Assembly (NCBI RefSeq): GCF_020708045.1
Contig: NZ_JAJFES010000001.1
Location: 558,001 to 622,000 of the forward strand
Direction of reading: 5' to 3'
From: Massilia sp. IC2-278
GTDB taxonomy: Bacteria; Pseudomonadota; Gammaproteobacteria; Burkholderiales; Burkholderiaceae_D
Length of the DNA stretch: 64,000 bases
Part shown: piece by piece, positions 19,622-29,341 of the stretch
Numbering within the stretch: the stretch's first letter is position 1
Layout: each line of letters opens with the position of its first letter
Translations under genes and position numbers: made by a program
The notes under the pieces: generated by a model
Databases searched by the model: none
Seen by the model: the letters and a program-made list of their open reading frames with translations, nothing else
What the model was told of the DNA's origin: nothing

Positions 19622-20074
19622 ATGAAAGTCTCCGAGATTTTGCAGGTCAAGGGCAACATCCTGTACACGGTGACGCCGGATATGCCGCTGGCCGAAGCGG
19701 TGAACACGATGTCGGAAAAGGACATCGGCTCGCTGGTGGTGATGGAATACGGCGACCTGGTCGGCATGCTGACCTTCCGCGAAGTCATCAAGGTGCTGCA
19801 CGAAAACGGCGGCTCGGTCGGCAACGGCACCGTGCGCCGCTACATGGACGACAGTCCGATCACCGTGACCCCGGACACCGAGGTCAACGAAGTGCGGCGC
19901 ATGATGCTCGAGAAGCACGCGCGCTATTTACCGGTGATGAACGCCAAGACGCTCCTGGGCGTGATCTCGTTCTACGACGTGGCGCGCGCGGTGCTGGAAG
20001 CGCAGAGCTTCGAGAACCGCATGCTGAAGGCGTATATCCGGGATTGGCCGGCGGAGCAGGCGGCGGAGGACTGA
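19622..20074 (+). CDS. CBS domain pair protein
   Basis: A 150-residue protein made almost wholly of two CBS domains (about 7-65 and 75-130), with the family strings DIGSLVVMEYGDLVGMLTFRE and HARYLPVMNAKTLLGVISFYD. CBS pairs bind adenine nucleotides or similar ligands and act as energy or redox sensors; stand-alone ones often regulate a partner in trans. Start at ATG 19622 (MKVSEILQVKGN), preceded by a G-rich stretch; a GTG at 19589 in frame is possible but lacks a ribosome-binding site. It is divergent from metY. No partner is evident. Confidence 0.88.
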   Translation: MKVSEILQVKGNILYTVTPDMPLAEAVNTMSEKDIGSLVVMEYGDLVGMLTFREVIKVLHENGGSVGNGTVRRYMDDSPITVTPDTEVNEVRRMMLEKHARYLPVMNAKTLLGVISFYDVARAVLEAQSFENRMLKAYIRDWPAEQAAED

Positions 20075-20116
20075 GCCCGGGGGATATCGGGGCTGTGCTA
20101 ACGGCCCGGAACCTTG

Positions 20117-20316
20117 ACCGTACGGTGGGCACGCTGTGCCCACGCGGTACGTACGCGTCCCTGCACCCGATCCTCCCAAAATGTCGCCCGTAAGAAACGC
20201 AAATGGACACCCGGGTTGCGTTGCGGATCTGGTTCGACGTTTGCGAGCGAAACGTCACCGCAGCGTGGAAAAGGTGATGCACGTATCCGCGTGGGCACGG
20301 AGTGCCCACCGTACGG
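20117..20316. repeat. Paired inverted palindromic repeat (REP/BIME-like), copy 3
   Basis: Units at 20117-20147 and 20287-20316 are inverted copies of the same 30-31 bp sequence found at 16769-16960. They differ only in the hairpin loop (GCT against TCC in the other orientation) and the outermost base. The 139 bp between them includes a dyad ACGTTTGCGAGCGAAACGT near 20238-20256. It sits in the gap between the convergent CBS and REC-EAL genes. Confidence 0.85.
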
Positions 20317-20334
20317 ATAACGGCGCAGGTCGTA

Positions 20335-22602
20335 TCAAGCCGCGTCGTTCAGCACCTGCCCACCCAGCCATTCGCGCAGCGCCCCCGGCGACAAAGGCCG
20401 CGAGAAAAGAAAGCCCTGCGCCAGCGGGCAGCCGAGCGTGGACAGGATCTGCGCCTGGCGTTCGTCCTCGACCCCTTCGGCAATCACCGACAGGCCCAGG
20501 TTGCGCCCGAGCTGGATCACCATCTCGGCAATGCTGCTGCCGCGCGCCGAGCCGGTGATTTCGGAGACGAAGGCGCGGTCGATCTTCAGGCGGTCGACCT
20601 GCAGGCGCTGCAGGTGCGACAGCGAGGAAAAGCCGGTGCCGAAGTCGTCGATGGCGATCGACACCCCGGTGCGCTTGACCTCGCCCAGGATCTCGGCCAG
20701 GTGGCGCGGGTCTTCCATCGCCATCGACTCAGTGATCTCCAGTTCCACGTAGGCGGGCGGCGCGCCGGTGTCGGCCAGGGCGCGCTGCAGCATCGGCACG
20801 AACTGCGGATGGCGGAACTGCGCCTGCGAGACGTTCACCGACATCGTGAAGGCCAGGTGGCCGGCCGCGCGCAGGCGCACCAGTTCGGCGCAGGCTTCGC
20901 GCAGCACCCAGGCGCCGATCTCGACGATCAGGCCCGAGGTTTCGGCGATCGGGATGAAGCGGTCCGGCGGCACCAGACGGCCGTCGGCCGTGCGCCAGCG
21001 CAGCAGGGCTTCGGCGCCGAAGGGGCGGCGGCTGGCCAGGTCGATCTGGGGCTGGTAGTCGAGGAACAGTTCGCCGCGGCCGAAGCCGCTGCGCAGCGCG
21101 TGCATCAGGTCGACCCGTTCGCGGATCTCGACGCCCATGCTGCGCGAAAAATAGAAGTGGCCGCCGCGCTGGCGGGTCTTGGCGCGCTTCAGGGCGATGT
21201 CGGCGTCCTTCAGGGCGTCGGCGCCGCTGCCGTCGTGCTCGCGCAGGCGCACCAGGCCCATGGTGGCCGAGGCGCGCACGTCCTGGCCATCGATGGCGAA
21301 GGGCGAGGCGAACAGGGCGTGCAGGGCCTGCGGGGTGCAGGCTTCGTCGGCGCCCAGCACGGCAAAGGTGTCGCCGCCGATGCGCGCCAGCGTCAGGCCT
21401 GCCAGGCTGGCCTGCAGGCGCGCCGCCACCGCCGCCAGCAGCATGTCGCCGAACTGGTGGCCGAGGGCGTCGTTGCTCTCGGCGAAGTGGTCGAGGTCGA
21501 CCAGGGCCAGCGTGACGTCGGCCGACTCTGCGGCTCCCTCTGCGGCGCTTCTGGCAGCGGCCAGGCGGGCGTCGAGCTGCTCGATCAGGCTGGCGCGGTT
21601 CGGCAGGCCGGTGAGGGAATCGTAGAAGGCGGCGTCGTTCAGGCGCCCGACCAGTTCCAGGTTGTCGACGCCGACCGCCACCACGCTACTGAAGACGTCG
21701 AGCAGGCGCCGGCGGCCTTCGGTGAGAGCTTCGGACAAATACAGGCCGGCGGCGAAGTCGCGTCCGGACTTGCCGGCGAAGTAGAGCGCCAGGCGCTCGG
21801 GGGTGTGCTGGCTGGCGCGCTCCCGCAGGGCGCGTGCCACCAGGGTATGCAGTTCGGAGTCGTTGTGGCGCTCCATGGCGCCGCCTTCGAATGCGGTGCA
21901 GGTACCGGCCGCGCCGAGTACTTGCAGGCCGCCGCTGTCGCTCACGCACAGCACGCCGCCGGGTTCCTGCAGCAGCACGGAGGCTGCATGGCTCAGCACC
22001 GCGCGCGCGATATCGCGCGGCACGTGCAGGTTCATCAGCTCGGCGCCGGCGCGCGCGATGCGTTCCAGCGCCACGCGTCCCAGGGTGAGCGTATGTAACT
22101 GTTGGTAGCAACGCACCGCGGCCGCCACCGCCGTGTACAGCTTGGTGCGGGTGAGTTCCGACTTGGTGCGGTAGTCGTTGATGTCGAGGTCGCGGATGGC
22201 GTCCATCTCGGGCGCATAGCCCGGCTGGCCGGTGCGCAAAATGATGCGTACTTCCTGCAGGCCGAGGGTCTCGCGGATGTGGCGCACCAGGTGCAGGCCG
22301 GCGTCGGGCTGCTCCATCACCACGTCGAGCAGGACCACGGCGATGCCGGGCACGCGCGCCAGCAGTTCGCGCGCCTCGCGCGCCGAATAGGCGTGCAGGA
22401 ATTCCAGCGGCCGGCCCTGGACCTCGAGGTTGGCCAGGGCAAAGGTGGTGGTCGAATGCACGTCGGCGTCGTCGTCCACCACCAGGATGCGCCAGGTGGC
22501 GCGTGCGTCTTGCGGGGCAGGTGGCGCGGGCGGCGCTTCGTCAAGGAAAACCAGGTCGTCGTGCGCGTCGGAGCCGGTTCCGGGCGTAATCGATGCGGGC
22601 AT
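20335..22602 (-). CDS. Response regulator with DUF3369, degenerate GGDEF and EAL domains
   Basis: A 755-residue cyclic-di-GMP signalling protein. An N-terminal REC domain spans about 37-160, with acidic pocket D43-D45, phosphoacceptor D93 (VVLLDVVM) and K147. A DUF3369-type sensor region spans about 165-315. The GGDEF domain (about 325-485) has its active motif changed to GGDTF (409-413). The EAL domain (about 500-745) is intact (EALLRW at 531, DDFGTGFSS). This predicts a phosphorylation-controlled c-di-GMP phosphodiesterase whose GGDEF part is likely regulatory. No histidine kinase is adjacent. Confidence 0.88.
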   Translation of the reverse strand: MPASITPGTGSDAHDDLVFLDEAPPAPPAPQDARATWRILVVDDDADVHSTTTFALANLEVQGRPLEFLHAYSAREARELLARVPGIAVVLLDVVMEQPDAGLHLVRHIRETLGLQEVRIILRTGQPGYAPEMDAIRDLDINDYRTKSELTRTKLYTAVAAAVRCYQQLHTLTLGRVALERIARAGAELMNLHVPRDIARAVLSHAASVLLQEPGGVLCVSDSGGLQVLGAAGTCTAFEGGAMERHNDSELHTLVARALRERASQHTPERLALYFAGKSGRDFAAGLYLSEALTEGRRRLLDVFSSVVAVGVDNLELVGRLNDAAFYDSLTGLPNRASLIEQLDARLAAARSAAEGAAESADVTLALVDLDHFAESNDALGHQFGDMLLAAVAARLQASLAGLTLARIGGDTFAVLGADEACTPQALHALFASPFAIDGQDVRASATMGLVRLREHDGSGADALKDADIALKRAKTRQRGGHFYFSRSMGVEIRERVDLMHALRSGFGRGELFLDYQPQIDLASRRPFGAEALLRWRTADGRLVPPDRFIPIAETSGLIVEIGAWVLREACAELVRLRAAGHLAFTMSVNVSQAQFRHPQFVPMLQRALADTGAPPAYVELEITESMAMEDPRHLAEILGEVKRTGVSIAIDDFGTGFSSLSHLQRLQVDRLKIDRAFVSEITGSARGSSIAEMVIQLGRNLGLSVIAEGVEDERQAQILSTLGCPLAQGFLFSRPLSPGALREWLGGQVLNDAA

Positions 22603-22819
22603 TATTGTTGCGTCTCCAGGATTAAGCTCGGCATTTCATCGCGACCAAGTATAGCGGCAAAAGTCCGCAACCGGCGCTTCCTGGTTGTGTGGATACAAAA
22701 ATAAATTCTGTAAGGCAACACTTCAGGGCTGCGGATCGCACTTGACGGCGCGGCTGGAAGCCGTTCCATCCCCCTCCGGTGCTGGTAGAATGGTCTTTTC
22801 GTCACTCGTCCCGCATACC

Positions 22820-23911
22820 ATGTCCGGCAATACCTTCGGCAAGCTGTTTTCCGTTACCACCTTCGGCGAGTCGCACGGCCCTGCGATCGGCTGCGTCATC
22901 GACGGCTGTCCGCCTGGCCTGGCGCTGTCGGAAGCCGACATCCAGCCCGAGCTCGACCGCCGCAAGCCCGGCACCTCGCGCCACGTGACCCAGCGCCAGG
23001 AAGGCGACCGGGTGCAGATCCTGTCCGGCGTCTACCAGGGCGTCACCACCGGCACCCCGATCGCGCTCCTGATCCCGAACGAGGACCAGCGCAGCAAGGA
23101 CTACGGCAACATCGCCGAGAGTTTCCGTCCCGGCCACGCCGACTACACCTACTGGCACAAGTACGGCGTGCGCGATCCGCGCGGCGGCGGCCGTTCTTCG
23201 GCGCGCCTGACCGCGCCGGTGGTCGGCGCCGGGGCCATCGCCAAGAAATGGCTGCGCGAGCGCCATGGCGTGGAATTCATGGGCTGCATGCGCGCCCTGG
23301 GCGACATCGAGGTGCCGTTCGAAGGCTGGGAACACGTGGCCAACAATCCCTTCTTCGCCGCCACCGGCGACGCCGCCCTGATCGCGCGCATGGAAGCGGC
23401 GATGGACGAATTGCGCCGCGCCGGCGACTCGATCGGCGCGCGCATCGACGTGGTCGCGCGCGGCGTGCCGGTCGGCTGGGGCCAGCCGATCTACGACAAG
23501 CTCGACGCCGACATCGCCTACGCGATGATGGGGATTAACGCGGTGAAGGGCGTGGAGATCGGCGCCGGCTTCGCCTCGGTGGCGCAGAAGGGCTCCGAGC
23601 ATGGCGACGAACTGACGCCTGGCGGTTTCGTGGGCAACCACGCCGGCGGGGTGCTGGGCGGGATCTCGACCGGCCAGGACATCACGGTATCGCTGGCGAT
23701 CAAGCCGACGTCCTCGATCCGCATCCCGCGCCGCTCGATCGACAAGGCCGGCGAGCCGGCGACCGTGGAAACCTTCGGCCGCCACGACCCTTGCGTGGGC
23801 ATCCGCGCCACGCCGATCGCCGAAGCGATGCTGGCGCTGGTATTGATCGACCACGCGCTGATGGCGCGCGCCCAGTGCGGCGACGTGCGCGTGGAAACGC
23901 CGCGGATCTGA
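22820..23911 (+). CDS. aroC: Chorismate synthase
   Basis: A 363-residue chorismate synthase, the usual length, which turns 5-enolpyruvylshikimate-3-phosphate into chorismate using reduced FMN. Signatures include [12 protein letters not shown] (residues 14-25), [17 protein letters not shown] near 130 and the C-terminal [18 protein letters not shown]. The ATG at 22820 ([16 protein letters not shown]) is the standard start; in-frame sequence back to 22685 is non-homologous. It lies convergently to the HDOD gene with only 12 bp between stops. Confidence 0.97.
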   Translation: MSGNTFGKLFSVTTFGESHGPAIGCVIDGCPPGLALSEADIQPELDRRKPGTSRHVTQRQEGDRVQILSGVYQGVTTGTPIALLIPNEDQRSKDYGNIAESFRPGHADYTYWHKYGVRDPRGGGRSSARLTAPVVGAGAIAKKWLRERHGVEFMGCMRALGDIEVPFEGWEHVANNPFFAATGDAALIARMEAAMDELRRAGDSIGARIDVVARGVPVGWGQPIYDKLDADIAYAMMGINAVKGVEIGAGFASVAQKGSEHGDELTPGGFVGNHAGGVLGGISTGQDITVSLAIKPTSSIRIPRRSIDKAGEPATVETFGRHDPCVGIRATPIAEAMLALVLIDHALMARAQCGDVRVETPRI

Positions 23912-23923
23912 TCCGTGGTGTAG

Positions 23924-25438
23924 TTAGGCCTTGCCGCTGACGGCGGCCACTTCCGGATGTGCGCGCCGCTCGACGGTGCGCACCACCAGCGCGCGCAAGT
24001 CGTTCAGCAGGGCGAACTCGCCCTGGCTCAGGTGCACCGACGGGAAGGTGTCGTCCCAGTCGCCGTACACGAAGCCGACCGGCTGGCCCTGCATGCACAG
24101 CGGGATCACGACGAAGCAGCGCGCCTGCGCCAGCGTGCCGCGCCACCAGGATGGCAGCTTGGCCGCGAACTTCGGGTCGCGCGCGTTCTCGATGAAGATC
24201 ACGCGGTCGCTGGCCAGCGCCGCGTGGAAGACGTTGGCTTCGTAGGCGTCGTCGAAGGCCAGGTGCGGCAGCAGGGCCCGGGCGCCTTCGCCGAGACCCA
24301 TCTTGGCCAGGTACTTGCCTTCGCGCCGGTTGCGGAGAAAAGCGAACGCGCGCGTGAATGACAGCCCCTTGAACATGGTTTCCAGCGCCATCGCCGTCAT
24401 CTGGCCGGCGCTGACGTTCGGGCCGGCGTCGCGCATGTCGGCCACGCCGCTCATCAGGATGCGGTTGCCGGCTTCGCGCTTGCGCTGCACGGCGTCCACC
24501 TTGGCGCGCTTCTCGGCGGCGTTGGCCAGCGGCGCGATCGACAGATCGTTCGCCGCTTCCAGCCTGGCCTTGTCGACGGCGCCGAGGATTTGCTCGGCGT
24601 CCACGCCCAGCAGCGGCGCAAAGGCGCCGACCAGTTCGCGCACCTGTTCGGCGCCGGCGGCGTCGTCGTTCCACAGCGAGTTGGCGCAGCGGGTCGACAT
24701 GGTGCCCAGCGCCGCCAGCCAGTCCTCGTGGCCAAAGACGTCAGCGCGCTCGCCCGGCTCGACGCTGCGCATGCCGGCCACCAGGTTGCGCGGCAGGCCC
24801 CAGTGCTCGGCGGTGGCGCGGCCGATCTGCTCCAGGCTCAGGCCGAGGAGGGCCGGCGCAGCGCCGTCTTCGCCGCCCGGGCCGGCGGCCGCCTGCAGCT
24901 GGGTCCAGCGCTCGGGCATGTAGAAGGTCACCATCATCCGCCCCAGCGAATGCAGGATCGAGCAGACCACGGCTTCTTCCGGGTCGCGGGTGGCGGCGCG
25001 CGCGGCCACCTGCTGGGCCACCATCCCGGCCAGCACCGCCTTTTCCATCTCGACGTGGGCGACCGCCGAATCCGGCGTGCTTTTCGCCAGTTCCTCGATC
25101 AGCTTCAGGCCCAGCGCCAGGTGGCCGATGGCTTCCGTGCCCAGCACCAGCACCGCCTTCGACACCGTGTTCACGCGCTGGCCGAAGGCGGAGTACATGC
25201 CGCTGTTGGCCAGGCGCAGCACCTTCTGGGTCAGGACCGGGTCCGACAGCACCGTCTGCGTCATCGAGAATTCACGCTCGTCCTCGCCGCGCATCGAGGC
25301 CAGGATGGCGTTGATGGCGCGCGTGAAGCCGGGCATGTCGCCCTGGCGGCGGATGCGTTCCCAGAGCAGGGCCAGGGTGGCCTGGCCACGGGCGTCGACC
25401 CCGGCCGGGTGCGGCTGTGTCGGTGACTGGAGCGTCAT
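23924..25438 (-). CDS. HDOD domain protein with C-terminal GAF-like region
   Basis: A 504-residue cytoplasmic signalling protein. An HDOD domain (about 20-230) carries FTRAINAILASM, LSDPVLTQKVLRLANSGMY and the EEAVVCSILHSLGRMMVTFY block; HDOD domains are non-catalytic relatives of HD phosphohydrolases. A helical linker and a GAF-like sensor domain (about 325-490) follow. It overlaps the downstream reading of the GGDEF-EAL gene by 4 bp (ATGA at 25435-25438), so the two are co-translated and likely act in the same c-di-GMP-linked pathway. Confidence 0.85.
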   Translation of the reverse strand: MTLQSPTQPHPAGVDARGQATLALLWERIRRQGDMPGFTRAINAILASMRGEDEREFSMTQTVLSDPVLTQKVLRLANSGMYSAFGQRVNTVSKAVLVLGTEAIGHLALGLKLIEELAKSTPDSAVAHVEMEKAVLAGMVAQQVAARAATRDPEEAVVCSILHSLGRMMVTFYMPERWTQLQAAAGPGGEDGAAPALLGLSLEQIGRATAEHWGLPRNLVAGMRSVEPGERADVFGHEDWLAALGTMSTRCANSLWNDDAAGAEQVRELVGAFAPLLGVDAEQILGAVDKARLEAANDLSIAPLANAAEKRAKVDAVQRKREAGNRILMSGVADMRDAGPNVSAGQMTAMALETMFKGLSFTRAFAFLRNRREGKYLAKMGLGEGARALLPHLAFDDAYEANVFHAALASDRVIFIENARDPKFAAKLPSWWRGTLAQARCFVVIPLCMQGQPVGFVYGDWDDTFPSVHLSQGEFALLNDLRALVVRTVERRAHPEVAAVSGKA

Positions 25439-27210
25439 TGGCCGCTTCCCCTTCGCGGTTCGGACGGCACCGGCGCCGTCAGCTGGTTATCCTGCAGGGC
25501 GGCGATCGCCACGTGGGCCGGCATCGGCTTGCCGGTCAGGTAGCCCTGGATGTAGCGGCAGTCGCGCGATTCGAGCCAGGCCAGCTGCTCCTCGGTCTCG
25601 ACGCCTTCGGCCACCACCGACAAGTCGAGGTGGCGCGCCATGTCGAGCACGGCGCTGCAGATCGCCGCTTCCTTCTGCGCGCCGGGCAGATCCTTCACAA
25701 AAGCGCGGTCGACCTTCAGCACCGAGATCGGGAAGCGCTTCAGGTAAGCCAGCGAGGAGTAGCCGGTGCCGAAGTCGTCGATGGCGATGCGCGCGCGCCG
25801 TTCGGCCATGCGTGCCAGGATGGTCTCGGCGTGCAGCGGGTCGACCATCAGCGTGCCCTCGGTGATCTCGAGCACCAGCTTGTCGCCGGGCGTGCCGGAA
25901 AACGCCAGCGCTTCGTCGAGCACGTCGAGGAACTTGTCGTTCCTGAACTGGCGCGGGCTGATGTTCACCGAGATGTACAGATCGCGCCCGGCCGCTTCCT
26001 CGAAGTGGCGGATCTGGGCGCAGGCCGCCTTCAGGGCCCAGGCGCCGAGCAGGGTGATCAAGCCGTTCGTTTCGGCGATCGGAATGAAGCGCGCCGGCGG
26101 CACCATGCCCAAGGTCGGGTGCTTCCAGCGCATCAGCGTCTCGAAGCCCTCGATGCAGCGGGTGCGGGCGTCGACGATGGGCTGGTAGTAGAGCAGGAAC
26201 TCGCCTTCGCGCACGGCGTTGAACATTGCCGCTTCGAGCGAGATGTCGTGCTGCGGCGGGCCCTGTTCGCGCGCGCTGTAGACCATGGCGCGGCCCTTGC
26301 CGCTTTCCTTGGCGCGCGACAGGGCGGCGTCGGCCAGGGCCAGCAGGCCGTTGTCGTCCTCGGCGTGCTGCGGGTACAGCGCCACGCCGACCGAGGCGCC
26401 GAGATAGATGGTGTGGCCGTCGGCCTCGAACGGCGACTGCAGGGTGGCCAGCATGCGTCCGGTGACCAGCTTGATCTGGGCCGCGCTGGCGGTGCCGGGC
26501 AGGACCGCGACGAATTCGTCGCCGCCGATGCGCGCCAGAGTGTCGCTGTCGCGCAGGGCCTTGCGCAGGCGCAGCCCGGCCTGGCGCAGAACCGCGTCGC
26601 CGACCGGATGGCCGACGCCGTCGTTGACCTTCTTGAAGCCGTCCAGGCCGACGATCGCCACCGCGAAGCCCTGGCCCGAGCGGCGCGCATTCGCCACCAC
26701 CATGCGGATGCGGTCGGCCAGCAGCAGGCGGTTCGGCAGTTCGGTGAGGGCGTCGTGGGTCGCCATGTGGCGCAGCCGCTCCTCGGTGGCGTATTGCGCG
26801 CTCATGTCGCGCCCGACCACCAGCAGGGCTTCGCCGCCGTCTTCGTCCTTGCCTTCGTCCTCGCAGGCGGCGATGCGCAGCTCGAACCAGGTCTCGCGCT
26901 CGGCGCCGGGTTCGCCGCAGCGCAGGCGCGCGCGCACCAGCACCGGTTCGGCCGCGGCCTGCACGTCGACAAAGGCGGTGCGCAGGGCGGCATGGTCGAA
27001 TTCCGACACGATGGCGGTCAGGAGCTGGCCTTCGAGGGGGATGCCGAGGCCGACGAGGCGCTGGGCGCGGCGGCTGGCGAGCCGGATCCGGCTCGAAGGC
27101 GCGACCCGGAACACGACGTCGCCCGCCGCCTCCATCAGGCTGTCGAAGCCGCTGCGCGCCTGGATCGGGCGCGGCGGATCGAACGGCACGGCGGAGGAAC
27201 TGGAGCGCAT
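25435..27210 (-). CDS. PAS-like sensor diguanylate cyclase/phosphodiesterase (GGDEF-EAL)
   Basis: A 591-residue protein with an N-terminal PAS-like sensor (about 20-140), an intact GGDEF domain (RIGGDEFVAVL, GGDEF at 229-233) and an EAL domain (about 325-570). The EAL signature reads ETL (357-359) but keeps the catalytic glutamate, and DDFGTGYSSLAYLKRFP is intact. It could both make and break c-di-GMP. No transmembrane segments are seen, so it is cytoplasmic. First gene of a two-gene unit with the HDOD protein. Confidence 0.88.
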   Translation of the reverse strand: MRSSSSAVPFDPPRPIQARSGFDSLMEAAGDVVFRVAPSSRIRLASRRAQRLVGLGIPLEGQLLTAIVSEFDHAALRTAFVDVQAAAEPVLVRARLRCGEPGAERETWFELRIAACEDEGKDEDGGEALLVVGRDMSAQYATEERLRHMATHDALTELPNRLLLADRIRMVVANARRSGQGFAVAIVGLDGFKKVNDGVGHPVGDAVLRQAGLRLRKALRDSDTLARIGGDEFVAVLPGTASAAQIKLVTGRMLATLQSPFEADGHTIYLGASVGVALYPQHAEDDNGLLALADAALSRAKESGKGRAMVYSAREQGPPQHDISLEAAMFNAVREGEFLLYYQPIVDARTRCIEGFETLMRWKHPTLGMVPPARFIPIAETNGLITLLGAWALKAACAQIRHFEEAAGRDLYISVNISPRQFRNDKFLDVLDEALAFSGTPGDKLVLEITEGTLMVDPLHAETILARMAERRARIAIDDFGTGYSSLAYLKRFPISVLKVDRAFVKDLPGAQKEAAICSAVLDMARHLDLSVVAEGVETEEQLAWLESRDCRYIQGYLTGKPMPAHVAIAALQDNQLTAPVPSEPRRGSGQ

Positions 27211-27547
27211 TGTTGAATTTCTGCCTTATTCTCGGCTTGCACGCGCCACACCGGCAACAGGTGGAAGCATGCAAGTTGATCAAACCACGGGAGACTGTAT
27301 CACTGAACCATTCCAAGAGGCATCAAAATTCACCTTCGCCGCGCGATGTTTGCGCTTGTCTTGCGCTACAGCAGGGGCGCCTTGCCGGAATGTGCGCTTT
27401 GCGCTAGCCTCTTGCCGGATCGTTAACAATACCCGCAGCGCAGGGGATTGTCACCGGCCATGGGCACGTGGAGCAGGCGTCATCGGTACAAATGATGCTT
27501 CTCTGCAACATTTTACACCAGCTTGGTGCGGGAAGCAGGAGGACGGC
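27211..27547. other. Intergenic region between divergent GGDEF-EAL and acyl-CoA dehydrogenase genes
   Basis: The 337 bp contain no supportable gene. There is a strong ribosome-binding site (GCAGGAGGA, 27535-27543) just before the acyl-CoA dehydrogenase ATG. Two copies of TTGCCGGA (27380 and 27411 area) sit in a stretch with repeated TTGCGCT words, which might be operator sequence. No convincing sigma-70 promoter could be fixed. Confidence 0.5.
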
Positions 27548-29224
27548 ATGAATTCATTCGATACGCATGAGGTGTTCAACCAGGCGCCGCCGTTTGGCGA
27601 CGTGAATCTGCTGCGCTGCGACCCGGCGCTGCGCGAAGCGGTAGCGCGCGAAGGCGCCGGCTGGGCCGCGGACGAGCTCGACGCGCTGGGCGCGCGCCTG
27701 GGCCGCGCCGAGGTCCTCGACCTGGCGCGGGTGGCGAATGCCAACGGCCCGCGCCTGGTGAACTTCGACCGCAGCGGGCGCCGCATCGACGAAGTCGAGT
27801 TCCACCCGGCCTGGCACGAATTGATGGCGCTGATGATCGGCGCCGGCGCCCACAGCGCGCCCTGGGCCGATCCGCGCCCGGGCGCCCAAGTGGCGCGCGC
27901 CGCGGCCTACCTGCTGTTCGGCCAGGTCGAGAACGGCGCCCAGTGCCCGGTGACGATGACGTATGCCTCGGTGCCGGCGCTGCGCCGCGCCCCGCGCATC
28001 GCGGCCAAGTGGCTGCCGAAGATCCTGGCGCGCGACTACGATCCGCGCTCGCTGCCGGTGGAGCAGAAGCGCGGCGCCCTGGTCGGCATGGGCATGACAG
28101 AGAAGCAGGGCGGCACCGACGTGCGCGCCAACACCACGCGGGCCGCCGAGATGGCGCCGCTTGAAGCGCGTGAACGCTTCGGCGACGAAGGCGAGGGCGC
28201 CTGGCGCATCGTCGGCCACAAATGGTTCTTTTCGGCGCCGCAGTGCGACGCCCACCTGGTGCTGGCCCAGACCGACGAAGCGGGCAGCGCCGGCCTGTCG
28301 TGCTTCTTCGTGCCGCGCTGGCTGCCCGACGGTAGCCGCAACGCGATCCGCGTGCAGCGCCTGAAGGACAAGCTCGGCAACCGCTCGAACGCGTCTTCGG
28401 AAGTCGAGTTCTGCGACGCCGTCGGCTGGCTGGTCGGCGCCATCGGGCGCGGCATCCCGACCATCCTCGAGATGGGCAGCCACACGCGCCTGGACTGCGT
28501 GGTCGGCACGGCGGGCATCATGCGCGCCGCGCTCTGCCACGCCCTGCACCATGCGCGCGGTCGCGCCGCCTTCGGCAAGCCGCTCGCCAGCCAGCCGCTG
28601 ATGCAGAACGTGCTGGCCGACCTCGCCATCGAATCGGAAGCGGCGACCGCCTTCGCCCTGCGCCTGGCGCGCTGCTTCGACCACCCGGACGACCCGCTGG
28701 AAAGCGCGCTCGGGCGCCTGTTGACGCCGGCCGGCAAGTACTGGATCTGCAAGCGCGGCCCGATGCTGGGCGCGGAAGCGATGGAAGTCATGGGCGGCAA
28801 CGGCTACGTGGAAGACGGCCCGCTGGCGCGCCTGTACCGCGAATTCCCGGTCAATTCGATCTGGGAAGGCTCGGGCAACGTGATGTGCCTGGACGTGCTG
28901 CGCGCGCTCGGCAAGAACCCGCAGGAGTCGCGCGCGGCCCTCGAGGCCGAGCTGGCGCCGGCGGCGGCGCTCGACCCGCGCTATGCCGCCTACGTGGCGC
29001 GCCTCGGCGACGACCTGGGCAGGGCAGGCGAGGCCGGTGCGCGCCGCATCGCCGAGCGCCTGGTGATCGCGGTGCAGGGCGCGCTGCTGCTGCGCCACGC
29101 GCCGCCCTTCGTGGCCGAGGCCTTCGTTGCTTCGCGCATCGCGCAGGACGCCGGCGGCGCCTTCGGTCGCTTGCCGGAAGGACTCGATGTCGAGGCCATC
29201 CTGGCGCGCGCACTGGTCCACTAG
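27548..29224 (+). CDS. AidB-like acyl-CoA dehydrogenase
   Basis: A 558-residue flavoprotein of the AidB branch of acyl-CoA dehydrogenases. The branch markers are an extra N-terminal region, MGMTEKQGGTDVRANTT near residue 180, EAMEVMGGNGYVEDGPLARLYRE near 415 and the diagnostic SIWEGSGNVMCLDVLRALG near 435. AidB in E. coli binds DNA and is part of the adaptive response to alkylation; many homologues are simply annotated isovaleryl-CoA dehydrogenases. The start is the ATG at 27548 with a strong ribosome-binding site. Reading frame continues far upstream, but that part is antisense to the GGDEF-EAL gene. Confidence 0.88.
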   Translation: MNSFDTHEVFNQAPPFGDVNLLRCDPALREAVAREGAGWAADELDALGARLGRAEVLDLARVANANGPRLVNFDRSGRRIDEVEFHPAWHELMALMIGAGAHSAPWADPRPGAQVARAAAYLLFGQVENGAQCPVTMTYASVPALRRAPRIAAKWLPKILARDYDPRSLPVEQKRGALVGMGMTEKQGGTDVRANTTRAAEMAPLEARERFGDEGEGAWRIVGHKWFFSAPQCDAHLVLAQTDEAGSAGLSCFFVPRWLPDGSRNAIRVQRLKDKLGNRSNASSEVEFCDAVGWLVGAIGRGIPTILEMGSHTRLDCVVGTAGIMRAALCHALHHARGRAAFGKPLASQPLMQNVLADLAIESEAATAFALRLARCFDHPDDPLESALGRLLTPAGKYWICKRGPMLGAEAMEVMGGNGYVEDGPLARLYREFPVNSIWEGSGNVMCLDVLRALGKNPQESRAALEAELAPAAALDPRYAAYVARLGDDLGRAGEAGARRIAERLVIAVQGALLLRHAPPFVAEAFVASRIAQDAGGAFGRLPEGLDVEAILARALVH

Positions 29225-29341
29225 ATACAAATTTCTACATTCAGTCGGGACAAACTCGCGCCGCACTGGGATAATGGCGGGTTTATACGCTCCTGTGGCC
29301 GCCGTGCCCGCACTCCGGCGGCCCCGTCACCGAACAAAGAT

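Noticed and set aside
26408..27547. N-terminal extension of the AidB-like gene giving a 938-residue fusion
   Set aside because: The extension is antisense to the GGDEF-EAL gene; a strong ribosome-binding site and family alignment place the start at 27548.
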